From: Rhizobacter sp. Root404
GTDB taxonomy: Bacteria; Pseudomonadota; Gammaproteobacteria; Burkholderiales; Burkholderiaceae_C
Reading direction: 5' to 3'
DNA length: 64,000 nucleotides
NCBI RefSeq assembly: GCF_001425865.1
Contig: NZ_LMDS01000004.1
Span: 1,368,947 to 1,432,946 of the forward strand
Position numbers and translations under genes: made by a program. The notes beneath the pieces were generated by a model. That model had not been told where the DNA came from, made no database searches, and saw only the letters and a program-made list of their open reading frames with translations. Position 1 is the stretch's first letter. Every line of letters begins with the position of its first letter. Below are positions 28,935 to 38,237 of the stretch, piece after piece.

Positions 28935-31088
28935 TCAGGCCGACTTGATGTTGTCGGCCGAGAACGGCATCCGCCGCACCCGCTTGCCTGTCGCCGCGAA
29001 CATCGCGTTCGCCACCGCCGGCCCGATCAGCGCGGTCGCCGGCTCGCCGATGCCGCCGGGCTTCTCGGTGCTCGGCACCAGCGTGATGTCGATGGCCGGG
29101 GCCTCGTTCATGCGCAGCAGCTGATACTGGTGGAAGTTGGTCTGCTGCACCCGGCCCTTGTCGAGCGTGATCTCGCCGTACAGCGCCGCGGTCAGCCCGA
29201 ACACGATGCTCGACTGGATCTGCGCCTCGACCGTGTCGGGGTTCACCATGCGGCCGAGGTCGGCCACCACGGTCACCTTGTGCACGACCGGCACGCCGTC
29301 CTTCATCGAGATCTCGGCCACCTGCGCCATGTAGGTGTCGTAGCCCTCCATCAGCGCGATGCCGCGCGAGCGCCCGGCCGGTGCGGGTGTGCCCCAGCCG
29401 GCCTTGTCGGCGGCCTGCTTCAGCACGTTGGCGAAGCGCGGCTTGGTCTCCAGCAAGGACATGCGGTAGGCATACGGGTCCTTGCCCGCCGCGGCCGCGC
29501 ACTCGTCGATGAAGCTCTCGTTCGCGAACGCGTTCAGCGCGTGGCTGACCGAGCGCCAGTAGCCCACGCGCAGGCCGGCGTCGTGCTTGACCATGTCGTG
29601 GCGGGTCGCCGGGATCTCGTAGGCCGCGATCGCCGCCTCGGTCATCAGCGGGTCCTGCGCTTCCAGCGGCAGACCGAAGACGCGGCCGGTGACCGACTGC
29701 GAGACCATCTTGAAGGTCATCGCGGTCGGCTTGCCGTCGGCGCCGAGCGACGCCGCAAGCTGGTGCAGCGACTGCGGGCGGTAGAAGTCGTGCGTGGTGT
29801 CGTCCTCGCGCGTCCACAGCAGCTTGACCGGCTTGTTCACCGCCTTCGAGATCTGCGCCGCCTGGATGATGTAGTCGATGTCGATGCGCCGGCCGAACCC
29901 GCCGCCGAGGAAGGTGGTGCGCAGCGTCACGTCTTCCGGCTTCACGCCCAGCACCTTCGCGACCGTGCCCTGCGCCGCGTCCTGCCACTGCGTCGGGCCG
30001 ATCAGGTCGACCTTGTTGGCGTGGAAGTGCGCGGTGAAGTTCATCGGCTCCAGCGGCGCGTGCGCGAGCAGCGGCATCACGTACTCGGCGCGCACGACCT
30101 TGTTCGACGCCTTGATCACCGCGTCGGCGTCGCCCACCGCCTTCAACGGGATCAGCTTGTCGGCCGGCGCACCGGCGCGGATGCCGGCGAACATGGCCTT
30201 GTCGTTCAGCGCCGCGCCCGCGCCTTCGTCCCAGACGACCGTCAGCGCTTCACGCGCCTTCTTGGCATGCCACCAGGTGTCGGCGACGACGGCCACGCCG
30301 TCGGGGATCTGCACGACGTCGATCACGCCGGGCATCGCCTTGGCCTTGGCGGCATCGAAGCTCTTGACCGTGCCGCCGATCACCGGGCACTGCTCGAGCG
30401 AGGCGTAGACCATGCCGGGCAGCTTCACGTCGATGCCGAACTCGGCCGTGCCGTTGGTCTTGGCCGGCGTGTCCAGTCGCTTGGTGCGCTTGCCGACGAG
30501 GGTGAAGTCCTTCGCGTCCTTCAGCGCGACCTTCTCCGGCACCGGCAGCTTCGACGCGTCGGCCGCGAGCTCGCCGTAGGTGGCCTTCTTGCCGCCCGGG
30601 CCGGTGACGATGCCGTTGGCCGCCGTCAGCGTGGCTCGATCGAGGTTCCACCTCGTGGCCGCGGCACTGACCAGCATCTCGCGCACCTGCGCGCCGGCGA
30701 CGCGCAGACGCTCCCAGCCGTCGCGCACCGAGGTCGAGCCGCCGGTGAGCTGCGGCCCGCCGAGCAGCGCGTTGCCGTAGACCTTGGCGTTGGGCGGCGC
30801 GATCGCGACCTTGATCGAGCGGAAGTCCACGTTCAGTTCCTCGGCGATCAACATCGGCATCGAGGTGTAGACGCCCTGGCCCATCTCGGAGCGGGCGGAC
30901 AGCAGCGTGATCGTGTTGTCGTCGGCGATGTGGACCCAGGCATTCGGCGTGTACAACGTGCCGGCGGCGTCCGCGGCGCCTGCGGCGAGCAGGCCGGGCA
31001 GCGTGACGCCGAGCATCAGCCCGCCGGTGGCGAGGGTGGAGGTCTGCAGGAAGGCGCGACGCGAGACGGTGGTGGTGGTGGTCGTCAT
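28935..31088 (-). CDS. Molybdenum hydroxylase, molybdopterin-binding large subunit (IorB/aldehyde dehydrogenase type)
   Basis: A 717-residue xanthine oxidase-family subunit with a Tat signal (VSRRAFLQTSTLATGG), so the complex is folded in the cytoplasm and exported. FLGGGFGRRID binds the cofactor, and GGIGEPATALIGPAVANA near the C-terminus holds the catalytic glutamate. It pairs with the 2Fe-2S subunit encoded upstream. No FAD subunit is present, so electrons must leave to another carrier. Substrates of this group are aldehydes or N-heterocycles; which applies here is unclear. Confidence 0.9.
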   Translation of the reverse strand: MTTTTTTVSRRAFLQTSTLATGGLMLGVTLPGLLAAGAADAAGTLYTPNAWVHIADDNTITLLSARSEMGQGVYTSMPMLIAEELNVDFRSIKVAIAPPNAKVYGNALLGGPQLTGGSTSVRDGWERLRVAGAQVREMLVSAAATRWNLDRATLTAANGIVTGPGGKKATYGELAADASKLPVPEKVALKDAKDFTLVGKRTKRLDTPAKTNGTAEFGIDVKLPGMVYASLEQCPVIGGTVKSFDAAKAKAMPGVIDVVQIPDGVAVVADTWWHAKKAREALTVVWDEGAGAALNDKAMFAGIRAGAPADKLIPLKAVGDADAVIKASNKVVRAEYVMPLLAHAPLEPMNFTAHFHANKVDLIGPTQWQDAAQGTVAKVLGVKPEDVTLRTTFLGGGFGRRIDIDYIIQAAQISKAVNKPVKLLWTREDDTTHDFYRPQSLHQLAASLGADGKPTAMTFKMVSQSVTGRVFGLPLEAQDPLMTEAAIAAYEIPATRHDMVKHDAGLRVGYWRSVSHALNAFANESFIDECAAAAGKDPYAYRMSLLETKPRFANVLKQAADKAGWGTPAPAGRSRGIALMEGYDTYMAQVAEISMKDGVPVVHKVTVVADLGRMVNPDTVEAQIQSSIVFGLTAALYGEITLDKGRVQQTNFHQYQLLRMNEAPAIDITLVPSTEKPGGIGEPATALIGPAVANAMFAATGKRVRRMPFSADNIKSA

Positions 31089-31099
31089 GGTCGTCTCCC

Positions 31100-31564
31100 T
31101 CAGGCCTTGCGCATGTCGGCGGCGGCGGTCTTGATCGCGGCCTTGATGCGGCCGTAGGTGCCGCAGCGGCAGATGTTGCCGCTCATCGCCGCGTCGATGT
31201 CGGCGTCGCTCGGGTTCTTGTTGTCCTTCAGCAGCGCCGCGGCGCTCATCAGCTGGCCGGACTGGCAGTAGCCGCACTGCGGCACGTCGTGCGCGATCCA
31301 CGCCTTCTGCAGCGGGTGCGAGTTGTTGGTCGACAGGCTTTCGATCGTCGCCACGTTCTTGCCGGCCACTGCCGACACCGGCGTCTGGCACGAGCGGACG
31401 GGCACGCCATCGAGGTGCACGGTGCAGGCGCCGCACAGCGCCATGCCGCAACCGAACTTGGTGCCGGTCAGACCGATCTCGTCACGGATCACCCACAGCA
31501 GCGGCGTGTCGGGCTCGGCCTTCACGTCCACGCTCTTGCCATTCACGTTGAAACGGGTCGTCAT
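31100..31564 (-). CDS. Molybdenum hydroxylase, 2Fe-2S small subunit (IorA type)
   Basis: A 154-residue electron-transfer subunit. The plant-type cluster is bound by [17 protein letters not shown], and the second cluster by CGYCQSGQ and [12 protein letters not shown]. It passes electrons from the molybdenum site of the large subunit, whose gene starts 11 bases downstream. GGAGATTCCG precedes the ATG, which supports the start at 31564. It has no signal and would travel to the periplasm with the Tat-tagged large subunit. Confidence 0.92.
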   Translation of the reverse strand: MTTRFNVNGKSVDVKAEPDTPLLWVIRDEIGLTGTKFGCGMALCGACTVHLDGVPVRSCQTPVSAVAGKNVATIESLSTNNSHPLQKAWIAHDVPQCGYCQSGQLMSAAALLKDNKNPSDADIDAAMSGNICRCGTYGRIKAAIKTAAADMRKA

Positions 31565-31799
31565 CGGAATCTCCAGTTTGTCGTCGTTGTTGTGACCGCG
31601 CGCCCCGCGTCGGCCGCGCATGCTAGCGCCGCCCCCGGCGCACCGGCCGCGCCTGGCCGGGATGTCGCGTTTCGGAACAAGCCCATTGCCCGTCCAGACC
31701 GCGACTTACCACCTGGATTGAGCGACAAAAGGTGAACTCAAGTCAACTGGCATCGGCCCGGTCCACCCGCCCGTCAAGTTGGCCGCGGCGCTCACCGAT

Positions 31800-34700
31800 A
31801 TGCGCGCCATGAGCCTCGCCACCGCCCTGCCCCGCACGACCGATCCCCGCTTCGATCACGGCAGCGTCGGCTGGCTCGAACTCGATCCCGCGGGCCGGGT
31901 GCGGTGTGCCAATCCGGCATTCGCGCGCAGCCTGGGATGTGCGGCCGGTTCGCTGGTCGGACGCCCGTTCGCCGCGCTGGTCTGCGAGGACGATGCCGAC
32001 GCGCTTGCCGACGCCCTCACCGCACTGCGCTACGGCGCCGGCGCGAGCACGCGGCTCGAGCTGCGCTTCGAGCCCGAGCCGGATCGCACCGTCTGGGCCG
32101 ACGTGGCGCTGTGCGCGCTGAGCACGCCGGACGGCGACGTCGCCGGCGTCCATGTGCTGGCGCTCGACATCGATGCGCGCAAGCGCACCGAGGCCCTGCA
32201 GCTGCAGCGACACAGCCTGGCGCTGCAGGTCGCCGGCATCGGCCTGTGGGAATGGCAGGTCGAGAGCGGCGCCTACCAGGTCGACATGCTGTGGGCGATG
32301 ACCTTGGGCTACGCGGTGGTGGAACTGCGACCGCACATCGACGACATCGTTGCGCTGGGCCACCCGGATGACGACGCGGCGACCACCGCGATCATCCAGC
32401 CCTGCCTGCGCGGCGAGACCGCCGAGTTCGCAGTCGAGCACCGGTTGCGCCACAAGGAAGGGCACTGGGTCTGGCTGCTCGAGCACGGCATGGTTGTGGA
32501 GCGCGACGCCGGCGGCCGGCCGCGGCGCGTGATCGGCACCGCCCAGGACATCACCCAGCGCAAGCACGCGCAAGCCGAGCTGCTGGCGGCGAAGGAGGCG
32601 GCCGACGCGGCCAGCCACGCCAAGAGCATGTTCCTCGCCAACATGAGCCACGAGATCCGCACGCCGATGAACGCGGTGATCGGGCTGACCCGTCTGGTGC
32701 TCGGCACCGAGCTCGCCGCGCCGCAGCGCGACCTGCTGCAGAAGGTGCAGGCCTCGTCCAAGTCGCTGCTCGGCATCCTGAACGACATCCTCGACCACTC
32801 GAAGATCGAGGCCGGGCACATGACGCTCGAGCAAGTGCAGTTCGCGGTCGAGGAGCCGCTGAACAATGTCGCGAACCTGTTCGGCGCGCAGGTCGAGCAG
32901 CAGGGCCTGGAGCTGTTCTTCGAAGTGGCGCCGGACGTGCCGATGGAGGTCGTCGGCGACCCGATGCGCCTGACGCAGGTGCTGAACAACCTGGTCGGCA
33001 ACGCGATCAAGTTCACCGAACGGGGCGAGATCCACCTGAAGGCCGAGGTCGCGGCGCGCGAGCCGACCGGAATGCTGTTGCGCTTCTCGGTCAGCGACAC
33101 CGGCATCGGCCTGTCGGAGACGCAAGCCGGGCAGCTCTTCCACGCGTTCACGCAGGCCGACAACTCGGTGACGCGCAAGTACGGCGGCACCGGCCTGGGC
33201 CTGACGATCTGCCGCCAGCTCGTGCAGCTGATGGGCGGCGAGATCGAGGTCGAAGGCCGGCTCGGCGAGGGCTGTACCTTCAGCTTCACCGTCCGCGTGC
33301 AGCCGGCGCGCGCGGAGCACCTGACGCTGGACCTGCACCGCGTGCGCGGCCTGCGTGCGCTGGTCGTCGACGACCAGGAAACGTCGCGGATGATCCTCGG
33401 TCACCTGTTCGAGGCCTGGGGCGTGCAGGCCGACGTCGTCGCGACAGCCGAGGAAGGCCTGGTGCTCGTCGACCGCAGCCGCGCCAAGGGCGCGCCGTAC
33501 GACGTGGTGCTGCTGGACTGGCGCATGCCCGGCATGGACGGCCTGGAGATGGCGCGCGCGATGCGCGAGCGCACCCGCGAGGCCGGGACCGCGGCCGACG
33601 GCTCGACGCACGTGTGCCCGCCGTTCGCGATCATGGTGACCTGGTTCGGCCGCGAGGAGCTGCTGGCCGATGCGGCGGACCTCGGGCTCGACATGGTGCT
33701 GACCAAGCCGGTCGTGCCGTCCGCGCTGTTCGACATCCTCGTGCGGCTGCAGCACCGTGACGGCAGCCGCCGCGTCGGCGCGCCGCTTCCGGTCGCGGGG
33801 CCGCAGCGCTTCGACGGCGCGCGCGTGCTGCTGGTCGAGGACAACGTGCTGAACCAGGAGGTGGCCAGCGGCTTCCTGCGCGGTCTGGGCATCGACGTGA
33901 CGATCGCGAAGGACGGGCGCGAGGCGGTCGAGCGCGTCGAGGACGAGGCATTCGAGCTCGTGCTGATGGACATGCACATGCCAGTGATGGACGGCATCAC
34001 CGCGACCGAGCGCATCCGCCAACTCGAGCGGTCGCTGCGGCCGCCGATCGTCGCGATGACCGCGGCCGTGCTGAGCGAGGATCGGGCGCGCTGCGCCGCG
34101 GCCGGCATGGTCGACTTCGTTCCCAAGCCGGTGGAATCGGACGACCTGGTGCGCGTGCTGCGGCGCTGGCTGCCAGCGCGGCGCCAGGGTCCGGGGCACG
34201 GCGCCGGCGCGGCGGCGGCCCTGCCGGCACCACCGCTGCCGAGCTTCCCGGGCTTCGACAGCGCGCCGGCCTTGCGTCGCCTGCACGGCCGCGCCGACCA
34301 GCTGCTGCGGCTGCTGCGTGCGTTCGCGACCCAGCACCGCGATGCGGCGGCGCACGTCGATGCACTGCTCGAGCGCGGCGACGCCGCAGCCGCGCGCGCC
34401 GCGTTGCACACCCTCAAGGGGACGGCCGCAACGCTCGGCCTGTCGGCTGTCGCGCACGACGCACGAGCCCGCGAGATCGAGCTCGACGCCGCCACCCCGC
34501 CGGCTGCATCAAACGCACTCGCAGCGAGCCTGGCCGAGGCCGTCGCGGCGATCGCAGCGAGCCCTCAGGCTGACGATCCGAGTGGCAAATCATTGTTGAC
34601 ATTCGACGCGTCCACATGCACTCAGCTTCTCGACGAGCTGCGCCGATATGTGCAGGAGCAGGAGCTGATTCCCGACACGCTCCTCGATGAACTGAAGCGC

Positions 34701-34811
34701 GCGGCCACGAAGGCCGATCTCACCGGGCGCCTCGCCGCACTGCTTCAGCACATCGTCGATTTCGACCACGCCGCGGCGCTGGCCGATCTCGACGTGATCC
34801 AGGGTCGATGA
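31800..34811 (+). CDS. Hybrid sensor histidine kinase with two receivers and HPt
   Basis: A cytoplasmic multistep phosphorelay protein of about 1003 residues. In order: PAS (about 15-130), PAS/PAC (about 140-255), HisKA with phospho-acceptor H284 (ANMSHEIRTPMNAV), HATPase (VLNNLVGNAIKFT; GGTGLGLTICRQL), REC1 (D573, LLDWRMPG), REC2 (D724, LMDMHMPV), HPt (H870, LHTLKGTAATLG) and a 130-residue tail. No membrane segment is seen. The start is uncertain: ATGs at 31800 and 31809 lack a clear ribosome site. It overlaps the next gene by four bases, so its output is probably that c-di-GMP protein. Confidence 0.9.
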   Translation: MRAMSLATALPRTTDPRFDHGSVGWLELDPAGRVRCANPAFARSLGCAAGSLVGRPFAALVCEDDADALADALTALRYGAGASTRLELRFEPEPDRTVWADVALCALSTPDGDVAGVHVLALDIDARKRTEALQLQRHSLALQVAGIGLWEWQVESGAYQVDMLWAMTLGYAVVELRPHIDDIVALGHPDDDAATTAIIQPCLRGETAEFAVEHRLRHKEGHWVWLLEHGMVVERDAGGRPRRVIGTAQDITQRKHAQAELLAAKEAADAASHAKSMFLANMSHEIRTPMNAVIGLTRLVLGTELAAPQRDLLQKVQASSKSLLGILNDILDHSKIEAGHMTLEQVQFAVEEPLNNVANLFGAQVEQQGLELFFEVAPDVPMEVVGDPMRLTQVLNNLVGNAIKFTERGEIHLKAEVAAREPTGMLLRFSVSDTGIGLSETQAGQLFHAFTQADNSVTRKYGGTGLGLTICRQLVQLMGGEIEVEGRLGEGCTFSFTVRVQPARAEHLTLDLHRVRGLRALVVDDQETSRMILGHLFEAWGVQADVVATAEEGLVLVDRSRAKGAPYDVVLLDWRMPGMDGLEMARAMRERTREAGTAADGSTHVCPPFAIMVTWFGREELLADAADLGLDMVLTKPVVPSALFDILVRLQHRDGSRRVGAPLPVAGPQRFDGARVLLVEDNVLNQEVASGFLRGLGIDVTIAKDGREAVERVEDEAFELVLMDMHMPVMDGITATERIRQLERSLRPPIVAMTAAVLSEDRARCAAAGMVDFVPKPVESDDLVRVLRRWLPARRQGPGHGAGAAAALPAPPLPSFPGFDSAPALRRLHGRADQLLRLLRAFATQHRDAAAHVDALLERGDAAAARAALHTLKGTAATLGLSAVAHDARAREIELDAATPPAASNALAASLAEAVAAIAASPQADDPSGKSLLTFDASTCTQLLDELRRYVQEQELIPDTLLDELKRAATKADLTGRLAALLQHIVDFDHAAALADLDVIQGR

Positions 34812-37000
34812 CAAGCGATGGAGTGCCACCGATGGGGTCGCCCGACAGACAGATGCCGATGATGCAGCGCAAGCCCCTGGTGCTGATCGTCGACGACGTG
34901 CCGGCCAACCTGCACGTGCTGGCCACCGCGCTGCGTGCCGACTACCGCATCAAGGTGGCGCTGGAAGGCGCGGCGGCGCTCGAACTGGCCGGCCGCGAGA
35001 CCGACCCGCCCGACCTGATCCTGCTCGACGTGATGATGCCGTCGATGAGCGGCCACGACGTGCTGCGCCGGCTCCAGGCCGACGCCGAGACGCGCGACAT
35101 CCCGGTGGTGTTCGTGACCGCCGACACCTCCGAGGGCAGCGAAGTGCGCGGCCTCGAACTGGGCGCGGTCGACTTCCTCACCAAGCCGGTCGACCTGCCG
35201 GTGCTGCACCGGCGCGTGGCCACCCTGCTCGAGCAGCGCCGGCTGCAGCAGAGTCTGCAGCGCAGCGAGCTGAAACTGCGCGCGATGCTGGACAGCAGCA
35301 TGCAGTTCATCGGCCTGCTGGACACCCAGGGCCGCGTGCTGCATGTGAACCAGCAGGTGCTGAAGCTGCTCGCGCTGCCGCTCGACGCCCTGATCGGCGA
35401 GCGCTTCTGGGAGGTGCCGGTGTGGGCCGAGTCGGAGCAGCAGCAGGCGGCGGTGCGCGAGGCGGTGGAGCGCGCCGTGCACGGGCTGGCGAGCCGCTTC
35501 GAGACGGTCCACACCCGTGCCGACGGCACGACGATGATCCTGGACTTCTCGCTGCGCCCGATCTTCGGCGATGACGGCGCGGTCGCATTCCTGCTGCCCG
35601 AGGCGACCGACGTGACGCAGCAGAAGGCGGCCGAGGAAAGCATCCGCCACCTGGCCAACAACGACCCGCTGACCGGCCTGCCGAACCGCACGCTGCTGAC
35701 CGACCGCGTGAACCAGGCGATCCGCAGCGCCGAACGCTCGAAGGAGCCGTTCGCGCTGGTGTTCCTGGATCTCGACCGCTTCAAGTACGTCAACGACTCG
35801 CTCGGCCACGACTGCGGCGACCGCCTGCTGCAGGAGGTGGCGCAGCGTCTGGTCAGCACGGTGCGCCAGCCCGACACCGTGGCCCGCATCGGTGGCGACG
35901 AGTTCGTGCTGCTGCTGCCCGACACACCGGTCGCCGGCGCGATGGTGGTGGCGGAGAAACTGCTCGCCCGCATCGTCCAGCCGTTCACGCTCGACCAGAC
36001 CGCGCTCGCGATCACGCCGTCGATCGGCATCGCGATGTACCCGGGCGACGGGCGCGACTTCGCGTCCCTGTCCAAGGCCGCCGACATCGCGATGTACCGC
36101 GCCAAGCGCGAGGGGCGCAACACCTTCCGCTTCTACACGCAGGAGATGCACGACCGGTCGTCGCGGCTGCTGCACATGGAATCGCTGCTGCGCCAGGCAA
36201 TCGCCCGCGACGAGCTGGTGCTGCACTACCAGCCGCAGATCGAGATCGAGACCGGCGACTGCGTCGGCGCCGAGGCGCTGCTGCGCTGGAACAGCGCCGA
36301 GCTGGGCCTGATCTCGCCCGGCGAGTTCATCCCGATGGCCGAAGAGACCGGCCTGATCGTGCCGCTCGGCGAGTGGGTGCTGCGTACCGCCACGCGCCAG
36401 GCCAAGAAGTGGCTCGACGCGCGCCTGCCGATGCGCCTGATGGCCGTGAACGTCTCGTCGATCCAGCTGCGTCGCCCCGACTTCGCCGCGATGGTGGCCG
36501 ATGCGCTGCGCGAATCGGGCCTGCCCCCGCGCCGGCTCGAGATCGAACTGACCGAGAGCGCCGCGTTCAGCAACCCCGAGGTCGCGCTCGACCTGCTCGA
36601 ACAGCTGCACCAGCTCGGCGTGCGGATCTCGATCGACGACTTCGGCACCGGCTACTCGTCGCTGAGCTACCTGAAGCGCATCCACATCGACAAGCTGAAG
36701 ATCGACCAGTCCTTCATCCGCGACCTCGGCAAGAACGGCGGCGACGAGGCGCTGGTCGAGGCGATGATCCAGATGGCCCGATCGCTCAAGCTGACGATCG
36801 TCGCCGAGGGCGTCGAGCGCCCGCAGCAGCTCGATTCGCTGCGCGCGCGGGCCTGCACCGAGGTGCAGGGCTTCTTCTTCAGCCGGCCGCTGCCGGCCGC
36901 GGAATTCGAGGCCTGGGTGCTGGAGCGCTACCAGCCGCTGCCGCTGCTGCCGGACGCGATGTCCGCACCCGCCGAGCCCGCGGCGGCGACCGAAGCCTGA
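34808..37000 (+). CDS. REC-PAS-GGDEF-EAL cyclic-di-GMP protein
   Basis: A 730-residue response regulator. Receiver with D74 (LILLDVMMPS), PAS about 150-275, GGDEF about 285-445, EAL about 460-710. The GGDEF motif (362-366) is intact, and an inhibitory I-site R353-QP-D356 lies five residues before it. The EAL motif (489-491) and DDFGTGYSSLSYL are also intact, so both synthesis and hydrolysis of c-di-GMP are possible. The ATG at 34808 overlaps the kinase stop (ATGA). Phosphorylation by the upstream hybrid kinase is inferred from the coupling. Confidence 0.92.
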   Translation: MTSDGVPPMGSPDRQMPMMQRKPLVLIVDDVPANLHVLATALRADYRIKVALEGAAALELAGRETDPPDLILLDVMMPSMSGHDVLRRLQADAETRDIPVVFVTADTSEGSEVRGLELGAVDFLTKPVDLPVLHRRVATLLEQRRLQQSLQRSELKLRAMLDSSMQFIGLLDTQGRVLHVNQQVLKLLALPLDALIGERFWEVPVWAESEQQQAAVREAVERAVHGLASRFETVHTRADGTTMILDFSLRPIFGDDGAVAFLLPEATDVTQQKAAEESIRHLANNDPLTGLPNRTLLTDRVNQAIRSAERSKEPFALVFLDLDRFKYVNDSLGHDCGDRLLQEVAQRLVSTVRQPDTVARIGGDEFVLLLPDTPVAGAMVVAEKLLARIVQPFTLDQTALAITPSIGIAMYPGDGRDFASLSKAADIAMYRAKREGRNTFRFYTQEMHDRSSRLLHMESLLRQAIARDELVLHYQPQIEIETGDCVGAEALLRWNSAELGLISPGEFIPMAEETGLIVPLGEWVLRTATRQAKKWLDARLPMRLMAVNVSSIQLRRPDFAAMVADALRESGLPPRRLEIELTESAAFSNPEVALDLLEQLHQLGVRISIDDFGTGYSSLSYLKRIHIDKLKIDQSFIRDLGKNGGDEALVEAMIQMARSLKLTIVAEGVERPQQLDSLRARACTEVQGFFFSRPLPAAEFEAWVLERYQPLPLLPDAMSAPAEPAAATEA

Positions 37001-37016
37001 AGCCGCCGCGGCATGC

Positions 37017-38171
37017 TCACTCGGGGATCAGCCGCCAGACGCCGCCCTGCAGCTGCATCAGCTCGCGCCCGCGCTTGTCGAAGCCCGAGTGGTCGGCGGC
37101 CGACATCGTGTAGACGCCCTGGGTGCCGACCAGCTCTCGGGTGCCTTCGAGGGCGTCGCGCAGCGCGACGCGGAACGCCTCGGTGCCGGGCTGCGCCTTC
37201 TTCAGCGCTTCGGGCACGGCCCGCTGCAGCAGCAGGCCGGCGTCGAACACGTTGGCGCCGAAGGTCGCGGGCTTGACGCCGTACAGCTTCTCGTACGCGC
37301 CGATGTAGTCGAGCGCGACCTTCTTCGACGGGTTGCTGTCCGGCACCTCGCCAAGCACCAGCATCAGGCTGGCCGCCATCACCGCGCCGTCGACCGCCTT
37401 GCCGCCCAGGCGCACGAAGTCGGGCGTCGCCGCGCCGTGGGTCTGGTAGATCTGCCCCTTGTAGCCGCGCTCGACCAGCGTGGTGTGCGGCAGCACCGTC
37501 GGGCCGCCGGCGGCGCCGATCAGCACCGCGTCCGGGTTGGCCGCCGCAATCTTCGTGGCCTGGCCGATCACGCTCTGGTCGGTGCGCTGGAAGCGCTCGT
37601 TGACGATCAGCTTGATGCCGGCCTTCTCGATCATCGGCACGAACACGCCGTACCAGGATTCGCCGTAGGCATCGCCGAAACCGATGAAGCCGACCGTCTT
37701 GACGCCCTTCTTGACCATGTGCGCGACCAGCGCCTCGCAGATCAGGCTGTCGTTCTGCGTGGTCTTGAAGACCCACTTCTTCTGCTCGGTCATCGGCAGC
37801 ACGACCGCGGTGGTGCCGACCGGCGCGAGCATCGGCGTCTTGTTCTCGGCGATGAACTGCAATGCCGCCATCGAGTTCGGCGAGCCGGAGGGGCCGATGA
37901 TGGCGTCGACCTTCTGCTCGACCATCAGCTTCTTCAGCAGCGTGACGGTCATCGTCGAATCCGACGCGTCGTCGAGCACGGTGTACTCGACATCGAGGTT
38001 GCCGATCTTCTTCGGCAGCAGCGCCGCGCTGTTCTTTTGCGGGATGCCGACCGCGGCGGTCGGCCCGGTGGCCGAGGCGATCACGCCGATCTTCAGTTGC
38101 GCCTGCGCGGCGAGGGTCGTCAGGGCGGCCAGCGCCAGGGCCGCGAGGCGGGCAGTCGGAAGCAGGTTCAT
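37017..38171 (-). CDS. Branched-chain amino acid-type ABC binding protein (Leu/Ile/Val family)
   Basis: A periplasmic type I binding protein of 384 residues. It has a signal peptide (MNLLPTARLAALALAALT, cleaved near AQA), then LKIGVIASATGPTAAVGIPQ and VDAIIGPSGSPNSMAA, typical of LivJ-like proteins. No permease or ATPase genes lie nearby, so it is an orphan that must use a transporter encoded elsewhere. Upstream ATG 38216 is rejected because the signal starts at 38171. The stop faces the GGDEF/EAL gene stop across 16 bases. Confidence 0.88.
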   Translation of the reverse strand: MNLLPTARLAALALAALTTLAAQAQLKIGVIASATGPTAAVGIPQKNSAALLPKKIGNLDVEYTVLDDASDSTMTVTLLKKLMVEQKVDAIIGPSGSPNSMAALQFIAENKTPMLAPVGTTAVVLPMTEQKKWVFKTTQNDSLICEALVAHMVKKGVKTVGFIGFGDAYGESWYGVFVPMIEKAGIKLIVNERFQRTDQSVIGQATKIAAANPDAVLIGAAGGPTVLPHTTLVERGYKGQIYQTHGAATPDFVRLGGKAVDGAVMAASLMLVLGEVPDSNPSKKVALDYIGAYEKLYGVKPATFGANVFDAGLLLQRAVPEALKKAQPGTEAFRVALRDALEGTRELVGTQGVYTMSAADHSGFDKRGRELMQLQGGVWRLIPE

Positions 38172-38237
38172 CGAGGGATCTCCGGGGTGGAAGGGGAGGC
38201 GCACAACAGCGCGCAAGCATAGCTGCGCTCCACACGC

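Noticed and set aside
31718..31741. TTGAG/CTCAA inverted repeat before the hybrid kinase
   Set aside because: Only five base pairs with a 14-base loop and no promoter fit; too weak to call.
34745..36685. A 646-codon minus-strand frame opposite the GGDEF/EAL gene
   Set aside because: GGDEF and EAL motifs are on the plus strand; the opposite frame is His/Arg/Gln-rich with no motif.
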